From NCBI GenBank assembly GCA_001599915.1, contig BCIG01000028.1, forward strand, positions 186,001 to 250,000: 64,000 nucleotides of DNA. Reading direction: 5' to 3'. Position numbers and translations under genes: made by a program. Below, in pieces: positions 26,453 through 38,629 of the stretch (position 1 is its first letter; every line of letters starts with the position of its first letter). The notes below the pieces were generated by a model. The model worked only from the letters and a program-made list of their open reading frames with translations. It was not told where the DNA came from and did not search any database. This stretch comes from Symbiotaphrina buchneri. Lineage: Eukaryota > Ascomycota > Symbiotaphrinales > Symbiotaphrinaceae.

Positions 26453-28020
26453 TCAAACAGCCGCTCTGATCTCATTCGCATCCGAGAACGGACTTGGATC
26501 GCGCTGACCGGTCGCACGCAAAGACTCAGAAGGCGTGGCTCTCGATGGTTCCTCCACGACTTTGCTCAAGCCCCCAGACTGTTGCCTGCGATGATCAGAT
26601 CTAGCGCCATCAGAACTTCCTCTAGAGTGCCTGCGCTCAGAGAAGTCCGTGGAGGTGACAGCTGCCCTATCGGAGAAAGGGGATTTTAAGGGTGATTCTT
26701 CTTCGATCTCTGTGATCTCCGACGCATGCGAAGCACGCGACGAACCTTCCTGGACCTGTATTGGCAAGAACCCACCTTGATCCTCTGCGAAGGCATCGTC
26801 AAGAGCAAAGGGGGCTTCCATGGTCTGAGCATTCAGCTCATCGTCGACCGGCTCTGCCACAGACACCCTGCGAGAATTCTGAACGCCGAATGTCTTGACA
26901 GAAGAAGCGTCATTGACAAGGGAATCCTCGATCTTAGTGTTCATCTTCTTCGCGGTACGGAGATTAATTGGTGTAGCAGTTACCGCTTCGGCGATATCCG
27001 CCTTTCCATTCAGAAAAGTAGATCCGACCGAGAAGGCTGGGCTAGGAGGGGGCCGCAAATCTTCACCCAGCAGAGGTTCACGGACGCTAACGCCTTTGTT
27101 TCCGTGTTTCTCGTAGTCTATCACGGGAACGGGAGGTGTGCTATTACCAGACGCAGAATGGCTCCCAGGCAAACGCACACTGACAACGTTAGCTCTGCCG
27201 CCGTAAGCTGTCTGGGCAGGCATATTGATAACGGCGTTGTCCCTGTAAATCGTCGTGGCGACACTGCTCCTCGCAAGGCTGGGGGCGATGCTCGTACGCG
27301 CGAAACTGCTTCGACCATCAAGGTCCGATATCCCTGTATAAGTGGAGTCACGCAGATCTCCCGGCATGAAAAAGTGTTGTTCCTCCTCGACTCTGGGTGA
27401 GGAGCGAGCTGAATCAATGTGAATGCCTAGCGGTACAGGGGGGACTGGAGGAATTCTATCTGATGTCGGGACTGGCGAGCGATTGGTGACACCCGGTATG
27501 TACGCGATCTGGATGACGTTGGATGCTCGGGTCAAAACGGTCGAGGCGATCGATCCTATAGTGTGGGTGGAAGCCCTTGCATTGCGTTGCATCGAAAACT
27601 GTGCGTTCTTTTCTCCAGAGCTGGTGTCTTCCGGCCACTCTTCTTCTGCTTGTTGGCTTCTTCTGTTTTTTATACCGAACTTCCAGATCACGAAGACTAG
27701 AATCACAATCGCGACAACAGCTCCGACAACTCCTCCAGCTATCGGTCCAGCCTTACTTGTACTTGACTGAGGGGCATCGGAAGTTGGTCCTGATATCGCT
27801 GTCTTGATGCAGCTGGTCGACGGGCAACTATCGCAGGTCTGCGAAGAAAGTGTGCAGGTCTCATCCGCCGCACAGACTGGGCAGGAAGGGGTGGTGTTCG
27901 GGCATTGAACACAGCGTCTGAAGAGTCGACGCACGCTGGACTCAAGGTCTCCGTCGGTAGTTAGCGACTTGCAGCAATTGGAGGATGTTTAGAACACATA
28001 CCCATTCGTTCCAAAGCCAT
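26453..28020 (-). CDS. OPY2: Opy2-like single-pass membrane anchor of the HOG/MAPK pathway
   Basis: Predicted plasma-membrane anchor that recruits the Ste50 adaptor in osmostress/filamentation MAPK signalling. I splice a 19-nt first exon (28020-28002, MALERM) through a GTATGT...GCTAAC...GAG intron to 27948-26453, giving 504 aa. The short extracellular N-terminus has eight Cys (positions 19, 22, 29, 32, 38, 45, 48, 53) in the CxxC...CPxC...TC...CxxC...C layout of the Opy2 domain. One membrane helix (about 76-98) follows, then a basic stop-transfer KNRR. The long Ser-rich cytoplasmic tail includes SVATTIYRDNAVINMPAQTA near residue 237, which may be an adaptor-binding motif. There is no cleavable signal peptide, as is usual for the family. 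The family call rests on Cys pattern and topology. Confidence 0.8.
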
Positions 28021-30026
28021 GGTCGGGTTTCGTGATGTCCGATATGGTGCGAATAGCCAATACAGAGACTCGATGTATACCAAAAGAAGCAAATAGGAGA
28101 TATTGGCGACGGAGCGGTCGAACAGTGCCGCGTGACGCGAAAAATGGTGGATATTACGCCGTGATACCGAACCAAGGGGTTGCTGGAGGAAGCGTGAGAA
28201 TAGCAAACGAGCGACTCGGATGTCAGCAAAAGCCCGGAGGCGAAATTGAAGAAGACAAGTCCGGAGAGCCCTGGTGGAGATGGACGTGGTCGTTCAGTGA
28301 ACCAAGATCTTTGATGAATAGAGTCCTTTGTCTAATCGTGCGTTGATCCCTTGGAAGCTACGAGGCCAGGAGTCAAGCAAGAGACAGAATCGCCTAAACC
28401 GCGAGGTGTCGGTGGTGAAAAGTAGATGGAGACGATCTCTCTATGCAATTGGCATCGGAAGCGTGACAGACCACCGACGCAGCGATTTTGAGAATCCTAG
28501 GATTATTGTTCGATCCGCATTGCTGTGTCAGACGGTCGCAGGAAGTTTGGACAAGGAGAAGAGGACGAGATGAATGAAGAGCGAGGAGATTGGGAAGGGA
28601 CCGGAGCTAAGGTAACACTAGCACTTATTCGAGCGGTTTATCATTCCCTACCTCCGTACAGTGCAGGTACTTGGATCGAGGTACCTTACTTCCCACAAGA
28701 CAAGAGATGATACCTTGTACTCTGTCTCGCGCGACAATATTAATACAAAGTACTTCGTATTTGTCATCTATAGCGCCCCATCTGACTGTCAAATCGCTAT
28801 CATTCTTTCCGCCTCTGCAGATGGCGCCCATGGAAGGGTTGATAAAGAGTCGGTAAGTTGGCGATGAGGTACGGGCTAGAGGACCGTACCATGGGCAGGG
28901 TTCTTGTACGAGACTCGGAGCCTGCCAGGGTCAGCCAGACTCTTAAGGATTACTATTAATAGATAGGTACGGACGCTCAATCTGCCCTGGCTGCACTGCA
29001 CTGGTGCGAGGTAAGGTAAATGTCAGCTCTGCCAATCGCGAGTTTGGGTGCCAGGGCTGGCGTTGATTGGTGGACAATGCACCAGCCACGGACAAGTCTC
29101 AGGGACGGATGGTAAAAGCCAGATGGAAGAGGTACCTTACTGGATGAAGTACGGGCGACAGGTAGGTGACCACGCCAGATGTAAAGTCAAGAGGCCAGAC
29201 AGGTACCTATGAGCACCTAAGGTACCTTACTCACCTCGTTACCTTACCGCTAGTTGTTAGCCCTCGTTCTCCACAGACCCACAGACACACAAGGCAGTCA
29301 TTGGCTCAGCCGTGCGCATAGCTACCTTACGGAAAATGCTACGGAATATTTCCCGTTAGCATAGCCCCCAGCTGCGCTTGCCTGCCAGGTGGTAAAGAAG
29401 CCTAAAATAATAATAAATAATAAATGTTACCTGTCTGTACGAAGTACACCTGACATTCCTGACCTGCAGAAAACAAGGCTGTACGAGTCCTGTAGAGTAC
29501 AAACCTACATGACTGGCTTACTGACTCAGACAGGTACTCGGTACAGAGTACCTCATGAAACACACCCTGAGCTAATAATAATGAAGACTACCGGACTGCT
29601 GGGGCTTGGACCTCACTCAGTCTGTACGGAGTACTCTGTTAGATAATAGACCTCCTATCCAAAGGTACCTGCCTTAGAGAGAAGCTCCTGATACTGTCCT
29701 CCAGCTATCCTCTCCGCCTCTGACATCTTTATTTCTTTGTCTCCAAGGGCCAGAGGCCTTTTCTTTCACTCATTGAGAGCACTCCTCCTTCCCAATTCTC
29801 TTTTCCCAATCCTCTTTTCCGCCGGCCATCCATTTGGCCCTGCAATCGGATATCTCTCCTGTGCGGAACTCTCCTGACTTCACCTTTGCAGCTGGAGGTA
29901 TTCACTGCATCCGATCTGCTCTAGGCTAGGGAGCGAGCTTACCATCGCGGCTGACTCCAAGCTCGGTCTGCTACTCTTCACGAACAATTCCTGCCCGCCT
30001 GTCGTTGTTGGTAATCCTGCGGCGCA
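28021..30026. promoter_or_regulatory. Long divergent upstream region between OPY2-like and chitin synthase genes
   Basis: A 2-kb gap without a supportable gene. It carries many GGTACC/TACCTTAC words (28680-28692, 29131-29140, 29201-29246), GTACGGAGTAC at 29625-29635 and a short AATAATAATAAATAATAAAT run at 29406-29425. From about 29690 to 29890 it is pyrimidine-rich (CT tracts), typical of the leader of a strongly expressed fungal gene, here the chitin synthase. The length suggests complex regulation or a long 5' UTR for the synthase. Confidence 0.55.
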
Positions 30027-33000
30027 ATGGCATATCACGGGAGACAGGATGGCTATGGCGACGAACCACATCACCTTCAGGATCTTCCTCCAGGTACTGG
30101 AAGTGTGAGTCCGGCTTCAAGGTTTGAGAGAAATGGACCCAAACTGACTCGTCCAGCAATACGTCCTTCCCCTCCAGGGAGACGCTTCCGATGACGAGGC
30201 CGAGCGCTCTCTTCTCCACCAGACCGGTAATCTTGCTCCCACGCCGTTCGACGATCCCCGCTCCAGAAGCATAAGTCCCCCAACCCTGTCGGGCTCTCGT
30301 TCGGGGTATAGCCTGGCGGAGACATATGTAGGAGACGCCGGCCAGACCGCCCCACCATATTACAACACCGCTGCTGTTTCATACCCGCCTACAATACAGG
30401 ACCCTACAGTCGCTTTCGGCGTGCCAGATCGGTCAACATCACCTTATGCACGAAGCGAGACAAGTTCCACAGAAGCCTGGAAGCAGAGGCAGGTTCCAAC
30501 GTCAAACCTGAAGCGTTACGCCACAAGGAAGGTCAAGCTTGTACAAGGGAATGTGCTGAGTGTCGACTATCCGGTGCCCAGTGCTATCCAGAACGCCGTG
30601 CAGGCGAAGTATCGCAACGACCTCGAAAGCGGCAGTGAGGAATTCACACACATGAGGTGTAGGCTTTCCTTTATCCATTACCTCACTCAGCCAAGTGGTG
30701 CTCACATTCTCATAGATACCGCTGCAACTTGTGACCCTAACGAGTTTACCTTGAAGAACGGCTATAATTTGCGGCCTGCCATGTACAATCGTCACACAGA
30801 ACTCCTTATTGCTATAACAGCATACAATGAGGATAAGGTCCTTCTTTCTAGGACACTTCACGGCGTCATGCAGAACATTCGTGACATTGTCAACCTAAAA
30901 AAGTCCGAGTTTTGGAACAAGGGTGGTCCAGCCTGGCAGAAGATTGTGGTATGCCTCATTTTCGACGGCATTGATCCCTGCGACAAAGATACGCTAGACG
31001 TGCTGGCTACTGTTGGTGTATATCAGGATGGCATCATGAAGAGAGACGTTGATGGCAAAGAGACCGTCGCACACATAGTAAGCGGAACTGTCTTGAGCAT
31101 CCTGGACAGCAGACAAAGTATTAATGATCTATTCAAGTTTGAATATACTACTCAGTTATCCGTGACTGCCAATCAACAGCTTGTGCGGCCCCAAGATGAC
31201 AGCTCAAGCACATTGCCTCCGGTGCAAATGATGTTTTGTTTGAAACAGAAGAATAGCAAGAAGATCAACTCTCACCGTTGGCTCTTCAATGCTTTCGGTA
31301 GGATCCTAAATCCCGAAGTTTGCATTCTCTTGGATGCCGGCACGAAGCCCGGCTCAAAATCGCTTCTCGCCTTATGGGAGGCTTTCTACAACGATAAGGA
31401 TCTTGGAGGAGCTTGTGGCGAGATCCACGCTATGCTGGGAAAAGGTTGGAAGAACCTTCTTAACCCGCTTGTCGCTGCCCAAAATTTCGAATATAAAATC
31501 AGCAATATCCTCGATAAGCCGTTGGAGAGTTCGTTTGGCTACGTCAGTGTCCTTCCTGGGGCCTTTTCGGCCTATAGATTCCGTGCTATAATGGGGCGAC
31601 CATTGGAGCAATACTTCCACGGCGATCACACTCTTGCAAAACAGCTTGGTAAAAAGGGTATCGAGGGCATGAATATCTTCAAAAAGAACATGTTCCTGGC
31701 TGAGGACCGAATTCTTTGCTTCGAATTGGTGGCTAAAGCGGGCTCCAAGTGGCACTTGACCTATGTCAAAGCCTCCAAAGGTGAAACCGATGTACCCGAA
31801 GGGGCGCCAGAATTCATAAGTCAACGCCGGAGGTGGCTTAACGGTTCATTTGCAGCCAGTATCTATTCTTTGATGCACTTTGGCCGGATCTACAAGTCTG
31901 GGCATGGTATAATCAGAATGCTCTTCTTCCACATCCAGCTTCTGTATAATATCGCTACCCAAATTCTAACATGGTTTGCACTGGGTGAGCTTCTTCCTAT
32001 TCACACTTTTACGATCTCTTCTAACGTATATCATGAATAGCTGCTTTCTGGTTGACGACCTCCGTGATCATGAACCTTGTTGGCGGGCCTTTTACAGCAG
32101 AGCAAAAGAGTCAGCCAAATGCCCCGCATGGCTTTCCATTCGGTGATGAAGTCACACCTGTGGTCAATACAGTTCTGAAGTACCTGTATCTTGGGTTCCT
32201 GGTCCTACAATTCATCCTTGCCTTGGGGAATAGGCCTAAAGGGTAAGAGACTGACGCGATCTCCGAGCTTAACTATGCTGATGTGGAATACTGCAGCTCT
32301 CGATATAGCTATATCGTCTCCTTCGTAGTCTTTGGGGTCATCCAGCTATATTTGATCGTTTTGACCTTCGACCTCGTGGTAAAAGCGTTCACCGGCAACT
32401 CTCTCTCACCCATCAACACCGACAGCGTATCGGCCTTCTTGAAGTCTTTCTTCTCCAGCAGTAGTGCTGGTATCATCATTATTGCTCTCGCTGCAACTTT
32501 CGGGCTCTACTTCGTTGCCTCATTCATGTATTTGGACCCTTGGCACATGTTCACGTCCTTCCCCCAGTATCTACTGCTGATGTCCTCGTACATCAATATT
32601 CTGAACGTCTATGCCTTCAGCAACTGGCATGATGTGTCTTGGGGCACAAAAGGCTCGGATAAAGCTGATGCATTGCCATCGGCCCAGACATCCAAGGCTC
32701 CAGATGGCAAAGCGGCGGTAATTGAGGAGCCGGAACGACCACAGGCTGATATTGACAGCCAATTCGAGCAGACCGTCAGGCGGGCCTTGGCACCATATGT
32801 GCCCAAGAAGGAGGAGACCAAGAAGACGCTCGAGGACTCATACAAGAGTTTCCGGACCAGATTGGTGGCTATATGGATGTTCTCTAATGCCTTGCTGGTC
32901 GTCCTGATCACCACGGAGAGTGCGGATGAGTTCGGCTTTTCGGTGAGTTTCAGTCTAGGGTTTGGGAGCGGCTCGACCATTTTCTAATCCAGCAAAATAG

Positions 33001-33138
33001 ACTTCGGCGACAACCCGATCCACCAATTTCTTCCATGCTTTGCTTTGGGCTACGGCGGTGCTGTCATTGGTACGCTTCATCGGTTGTTGTTGGTTCTTGG
33101 GCAAGACTGGCATGCTAGCCTGCTTCAAGAGGCGTTAG
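30027..33138 (+). CDS. chsB: Class III chitin synthase (ChsB/ChsG type)
   Basis: Plasma-membrane GT2 enzyme polymerising UDP-GlcNAc into chitin at growing tips. Exons 30027-30104, 30157-30658, 30716-31077, 31138-31984, 32041-32242, 32297-32942 and 33001-33138 sum to 2775 nt, 924 aa, right for class III. The N-terminus [12 protein letters not shown] leads into a disordered region. Then come [10 protein letters not shown]-like [29 protein letters not shown], the catalytic core with [11 protein letters not shown] (EDR) and the acceptor-site [15 protein letters not shown] (QRRRW), followed by about seven membrane helices ending in FKRR. Class III assignment comes from the [16 protein letters not shown] block and the lack of a myosin or chitin-synthase-2 extension. 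The first exon and the last two exons are short and easily missed. Confidence 0.96.
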
Positions 33139-33875
33139 GCACCCAGACGGCCAATGTGGGCTGCTCAACTGAAGGGAAGAATTTGGGTTTTCATTTGCAT
33201 GAACATGTCAATTCGAGTCTAGGACCCCATCATGCTGCTATGTTCAGCGTTACTGCAAAGCACCGGGAGTTTTCCATCATCTGCTGGCGTCAAACAGGTT
33301 CCGACGACATTTATCCTCTCCTGTACTGGAGAACGGTCTCCTACTACGAACCAGATAGAGCAGAGATGACAAGTGAGCAAATCAAACAAGTTCTGTTACT
33401 GGTAAAGCGGTGGTTGTAAGCATAATGCTTGGCGAGATGCCCAGCGGCTATCTTGAAGTTTAAAAAACCTGCTTTGTGTATTGTGTATCATAGTAGTCCC
33501 GCTTAGGGAGTCCCGCTGAACACCCAGCTAGAAGTAAGGTGCCCGAGATATATTAATATTACATTATTATTGTTACAGCCGCCTTGCCTTACCTTTCCCT
33601 ACCGTACCTTGCTACTGTGCTGGCACGTGCGGGCCAAGGTACTTTCGTACTCGTACTGATACTGCGTAGATAGCTCGCGCCGATAACTCCCGCCAGTCCA
33701 CCCCTCCACCCCGTCTGTCATCTTCATCTCATCTTTCTCTTTCACCACTTCCCAAGACGTTCTTCGAACGTGTTTCTGTCACTGCTTCCACCTCGAATAG
33801 ATCCATCCCTTGCCAGGCCAGATTTGGAATAGGGCGCGTTCCCGTGGGCATTTTGTGCTCCAGACCCGTTCGGAA
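33139..33875. other. Intergenic between chitin synthase and UBC12 genes
   Basis: Contains the chitin synthase 3' UTR, where an open frame to 33419 only continues an alternative frame. Then TACCTTTCCCTACCGTACCTTGC words (33590-33611) and a CT-rich UBC12 leader follow. No gene seen. Confidence 0.6.
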
Positions 33876-34667
33876 ATGCTCAAGATATGGTCTATGGTAA
33901 GCCTTATCTGGCTGGCCCCACCTGCTGAGCCTAGAGGAGCGCATCTTTTTACCTGAAGCTTTTCAGGTCAGATTCTGAAGACTTGATTTGTGCTAACCAA
34001 TGTGAACAGAAACAGCAGCAGCAGCAAGCTGCAAACGCCGAGGGCGCTGCCGGGCAGAAGAAGAAAAAGGTCACCGCCGCACAACTTCGGGTGCAAAAAG
34101 GTCCGTTTCTGTGCACGAATAATGAAGCCACTCTTCACGGCTCTGGCTAATACCGATGATGTTTCCAGACCTCTCTGAATTGTCTCTAAGCTCCACAATG
34201 AAGACGCATTTCCCCAATCCCGACGACATCCTCAACTTTACCCTTACAATAGAGCCAGACGAGGGGATCTATAAGAATGGCAGCTTCAACTTCAGCTTTA
34301 ACATCAACCAAAACTTCCCGCATGAACCCCCAAAGGTCAAATGCACACAAAAGATCTACCACCCTAATATCGATCTAGAAGGGAACGTCTGCCTGAACAT
34401 CTTGAGGGAGGATTGGAAACCAGTTTTGAATCTCAATGCAATCATAGTCGGACTTCAGGTGCGGCTGCATTCCATTTCTAACGCCTTGCGTGGTGGCTGA
34501 TGCTTTTCGTTCAGTACCTATTCCTGGAGCCCAACGCTTCAGACCCGTTGAACAAGGAAGCAGCGGAAGATTTGAGGACAAACCGGGAAGGCTTCAAGCG
34601 CAACGTGCGAACATCGATGGGTGGGGGAATTGTTAAAGGCATACAATACGAACGGGTGTTGAGGTGA
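33876..34667 (+). CDS. UBC12: NEDD8-conjugating enzyme Ubc12
   Basis: E2 that transfers NEDD8/Rub1 to cullins. Exons 33876-33896, 34010-34100, 34169-34458 and 34515-34667 total 555 nt, 184 aa, the usual size. The 21-nt first exon gives MLKIWSM, the docking N-terminus for the NEDD8 E1. A Gln run (QQQQQ) and KKKK linker follow, then the UBC fold with [10 protein letters not shown], the [19 protein letters not shown] active-site block (catalytic Cys in NVCLN) and [10 protein letters not shown]. Ends VLR. All introns are GT-AG. The CAG repeat encoding the Gln run may vary in length. Confidence 0.96.
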
Positions 34668-35486
34668 AGTTTGGCCGACAGCGGAATGGGTGCACAGGGC
34701 ACAGGAAGCATTTCCCGGGCAGCAGAAGAGGAATGGAAGAGTGTCGGACTTGGGGCACCACAGCTGTCAACACCTATGGATTGATTCCCTTTGGCAGTTG
34801 ATGAAATATCTGGCGTTCAGACGGACGAAGCTTCTTCGTTCCCAATCACCGTTCAAAGGAGGCCCCGAGGGCTTTCTGACTGCAGGCGCATGTTTCGTGA
34901 GCAATTAGTACAATGAGCTGCGGGGTGACGCCTTTTTGATCTGTAGGGTGGACATCTTCGAATACTGGTCATCAGCAGTTCATCAGATAAGTCCTGTAAC
35001 CCGAGGGTGCAGGTCTGATGGTACAAGTACCATCGTCCTGGTAGGAAGCACGTGTACAGGGTGCTTGACATCTGTCTTCATCGATCGCGGTAGAAGACCA
35101 CTACGAGGTAAATAGATGAAAGACGGCGATTACGGCTTCTTGCTTGTGTATCTCATACAAAACTTGACTTAGGGTATGTACGAAGTAGACTTGTCTGTAG
35201 GTAAGGTAGAGTAAGGTACCTAAGGTGGCTTCCGGCGCTCACAGATCTGTGGTTGCACCTTGCACCTTGCACGGCGTTGCGGTGTTGCACATTGGGTCGG
35301 CTGGCCTGAGTCATCCGCGCCGGTCATCGGAGGGCAGGTACCGCCTATTCTTCGACAGCGAGACTCCGGATTGGCTGAGCCAGAGGCTCCTAGCGAAAAT
35401 ATTCCCCCGGATCTCAGCACAAGACCCCAAATCCACAATCCGCACAAAACTTTTGCCTCGTCCCTTACTCCCACAACATATTCACA
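34668..35486. other. Intergenic upstream of ILV5
   Basis: UBC12 3' flank and ILV5 promoter/leader. It has a TAGGTAAGGTAGAGTAAGGT cluster followed by ACCTAAGG at about 35198-35226. No gene supported. Confidence 0.6.
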
Positions 35487-36965
35487 ATGGCGTCCCGCAG
35501 CTTCAGCAAGGCTTTGCGCTCCCAAGTCGGCCGGCAATTGACTTCCCCCGCGGTTCAGCGGCGGACGTTCGTGTCTGCCCTGGGCGGCGTCCGCGTCGGT
35601 GCTGCTGCTTCCAAACGGGTCGCAGTCAACAGCATTGCGGCGCAACAGGTGCGAGGAGTGAAGAACATTGACTTCGCAGGGTCAAAGGAGACCGTTTATG
35701 GTGGGTAACCGCCATTTCGAACCGCAAGATGGTGGTTGCATGGACTGATTGACCACTCTAGAGCGCGAGGACTGGCCCAGGGAGAAGCTCTTGGTATGTC
35801 TTTACATTATCCCTCTCGTCGTAGCTCGCGGCCGGCCCTGGTTGTGCCGGACCGTTGCAGGATTGTCACTTGGTGCTGACAGAAAATAGGACTACTTCAA
35901 GAATGATACGCTGGCCCTCATCGGTTACGGTTCGCAAGGTCACGGTCAAGGACTCAACCTTCGTGATAATGGTCTTAATGTCATCATTGGGGTGAGGAAG
36001 AACGGTGCCTCTTGGAAGGAAGCTGAACAAGATGGCTGGATCCCGGGCACAAATCTGTTCGAGGTGGATGAAGCCATTTCTCGGGGTTCTATCGTCATGA
36101 ATTTGCTTAGTGACGCGGCTCAAAGCGAAACATGGCCTGCCATTAAGCCTCAGTTGACCAAGGAGAAGGTAAGGTCAAGTCAGCGGTGTACCAATAGCAA
36201 GCGCTGACATTGGCAGACACTCTACTTTTCGCATGGTTTCTCTCCCGTCTTCAAGGACATTACCAAGGTCGATGTGCCCGAGAATGTCGATGTCATCCTT
36301 GTTGCGCCTAAGGGGTCTGGCCGTACGGTGCGGAGTCTTTTCCGTGAAGGACGTGGCATCAACTCCTCGTTCGCTGTCTACCAGGATGTGACTGGAAAAG
36401 CTGAGGAGAAGGCCATCGCACTGGGTGTCGCCATTGGAAGCGGCTACCTATACAAGACAACTTTTGAGAAAGAGGTCTACTCGGATCTCTACGGCGAGCG
36501 CGGTTGCTTGATGGGTGGTATCCATGGTATGTTCCTGGCTCAATACGAGGTCCTTAGGGAACGTGGCCACAGCCCTAGTGAAGCCTTCAACGAGACTGTG
36601 GAGGAGGCTACCCAAAGCTTGTACCCTCTCATCGGCGCGAATGGTATGGATTGGATGTACTCTGCCTGCTCGACGACCGCTAGACGCGGTGCTATCGACT
36701 GGACTCCGAGGTTCAAAGATGCCCTGAAGCCCGTCTTCAACTCGCTGTATGATGCCGTTCAAGACGGCACGGAGACCAAGCGGTCTTTGGAGTACAACTC
36801 TCAGCCTGACTACCGCCAGAAGTTCGAGTCTGAGATGGAAGAGATCCGGAACATGGAGATCTGGAGAGCAGGCAAAGCTGTCCGGTAAGAATTGAAGCCC
36901 GCAGATGGGAACGCATTTGCTAATCCGTGTTTACTAGCGCTCTTCGCCCCGAAAACCAGAAGTAG
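35487..36965 (+). CDS. ILV5: Ketol-acid reductoisomerase, mitochondrial
   Basis: NADPH- and Mg-dependent enzyme converting acetolactate/acetohydroxybutyrate to dihydroxy acids in valine, leucine and isoleucine synthesis. Exons 35487-35700, 35762-35793 (32 nt), 35890-36168, 36217-36884 and 36938-36965 (28 nt) give 1221 nt, 406 aa. The first 60 residues are an Arg/Ser/Ala-rich mitochondrial presequence (MASRSFSKALRSQVGRQL). The Rossmann motif IGYGSQGHGQGLNLRDNG lies at about 92-109. Further on are APKGSGRTVRS, the acidic metal-site region with FEKEVYSDLYGERG and the Glu-rich C-terminal knotted domain (NETVEEATQSLYPLIG). Ends RALRPENQK. Clear full-length member. Confidence 0.96.
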
Positions 36966-37340
36966 GAAGCAGGATGTTGTGAAGGATGAGGGCAAGCAGG
37001 GGTCGAATCTTGTTTTGTAACGGACAGGCGCACCTGTAGACTATTTCTCTGCATTCTACCTCGTTCAATTGAGCATCGTGAACGAACAATAAAAGTTGTT
37101 TTTCCGAATGGCGGAGCCATGTCAAATAATGGGGTCTTGTCAAGCCGTAGGCCGATCTCGGCTGCAGCGCTCTTGGAGCTACTGAAATCTTTGGCCGGCC
37201 ATGACTTTGGCCGAGCGATCTGATTGGGCAGCAAATCAGACAACAACACCAAGGTTGGGTCACGACGACCGGAATTGACGCCGAAAGTGCATCAGACGGG
37301 CATAGAAACCCCGGCCAGCCCGGGTAAAGCCTTGAATGTC
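36966..37340. other. Short intergenic spacer between ILV5 and dehydratase gene
   Basis: A 375-nt gap. The frame from about 37224 in phase with the next gene has only a non-ATG start and no conserved sequence, so it is read as leader. Confidence 0.6.
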
Positions 37341-38629
37341 ATGGCTGACCTCTCCAGGACGCCGCCGTTAACCAAGGCTTCGGTCGAGGCCGCACACGAG
37401 GTCGTCAAAGGCCAATGCCACGAGACGCCCGTGCTCACGTCGAAGACGCTGTCAGATCTGGCCTCGACACCGCAGTCGTCGAACGCCCTCCTGGGAACCG
37501 AATTCGAGGGACGGACGCCGGCGAAACCGAAGATAAAGTTCTTTTTCAAATGTGAGAATTATCAGCGAGTGGGAGCCTTCAAATTTCGAGGAGCGACCCA
37601 TGCGCTGGCGAGGTTGACCGATGAGGAGCTCCAAAGAGGTGTTGTCACGCATAGTTCCGGTATCTTGCCTCCAGCCTGACGCAGGTCCTACCACACAGGC
37701 TGATCACCGCTCTTCTGGATTGCTAGGTAATCATGCCCAAGCTCTCGCTCTTGCAGCCCGCATTAAAGGCGTGCGTGCTTACATTGTGATGCCCACGATC
37801 TCGACACCGTCGAAGATCGCCGCCACACAAGGATATGGTGCTGAAGTGATATTCAGTGGGTCTACCTCGCAGGAGAGGGAAGCGGTTGTGCAAGAAGTGA
37901 TGGAGAAGACGGGAGCGGTCCTTGTGCCTCCTTATGATCACCCGGACATCATACTAGGGCAAGGCACATTGGGGCTGGAGCTGGCCCGGCAAGCTGAAGA
38001 GCTGGTCAGAAGGAACGAGGGTTTAAGCGTCCGTAAGAGCGGAGAGCCTGCAGGGACTTTCTGCTTAGATGCCGTCATAGCTCCCTGTGGAGGGGGAGGC
38101 ATGCTGTCTGGAGTCGCGCTTGCCTTTTCGGAAAGCACGACTCGCGTCTACGGGGCCGAGCCTTCCTTCCAGGGTGCTGACGATGGACGGCGCGGTCTTG
38201 CGGCGGGGAAGCGTATCGAGTCAGTCAAGACCCTTACCATAGCCGACGGGTTGCGGACGCCGCTGGGGGAAATTCCGTGGAAGGTTATCCGGTCGAGGAA
38301 AGGGGAGTCTACGATGGTCGAAGGGATACAGCGTCACCGAAGAGCAGATCAAGGCGGCCATGAAACTGGTGATAGAGCGAATGAAGGTGTTCGTTGAACC
38401 CAGTGCTGTCGTCGGCCTTGCTGTGGCTTTGTATAACGAGGACTTCCGCAAGGTCGTCGAGGCGGAAGTAGGCGAAGAAGGCTGGAATATCGGTATCGTC
38501 TTTAGCGGCGGAAACACGACGCTGGAAGCCATTGGGAAGCTTTTCGAAGCGCCGGAAGGCCAGGCGGAGCGGGAGGGAGGGCTGTTGGGCAAGAAGGGGG
38601 AGCGGACGGCAGAAAACGTGGCTGGCTGA
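37341..38629 (+). CDS. PLP-dependent serine racemase / threo-3-hydroxyaspartate ammonia-lyase-like enzyme, frame disturbed
   Basis: Fold-type II PLP enzyme of the Sry1/serine racemase group. Exon 1 is 37341-37659 and exon 2 starts at 37727; splicing restores THSS-GNHAQALALAA. Key motifs are the PLP lysine in VGAFKFRGATHA, the glycine-rich phosphate loop PCGGGGMLSG, and VPPYDHPDIILGQGT. The reading frame changes between IPWKVIRSRKG...VEG and YSVTEEQIKAAMKLVIERMKVFVEPS, near 38326. Exon lengths sum to 1222 nt, one base over a multiple of three. Either there is a single-base insertion (or assembly error) or an unusual 40-nt intron (38283-38322), which would give 393 aa but remove normally present residues and lacks a branch site. 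The rest, through the stop at 38629, looks intact and conserved, so recent damage or a sequencing error is likelier than an old pseudogene. Confidence 0.85.

Noticed and set aside
33045-33419. 124-residue plus frame overlapping the end of the chitin synthase gene
   Set aside because: It is an off-frame reading of the last exon and 3' UTR; the correct frame ends at 33138 with FKRR.
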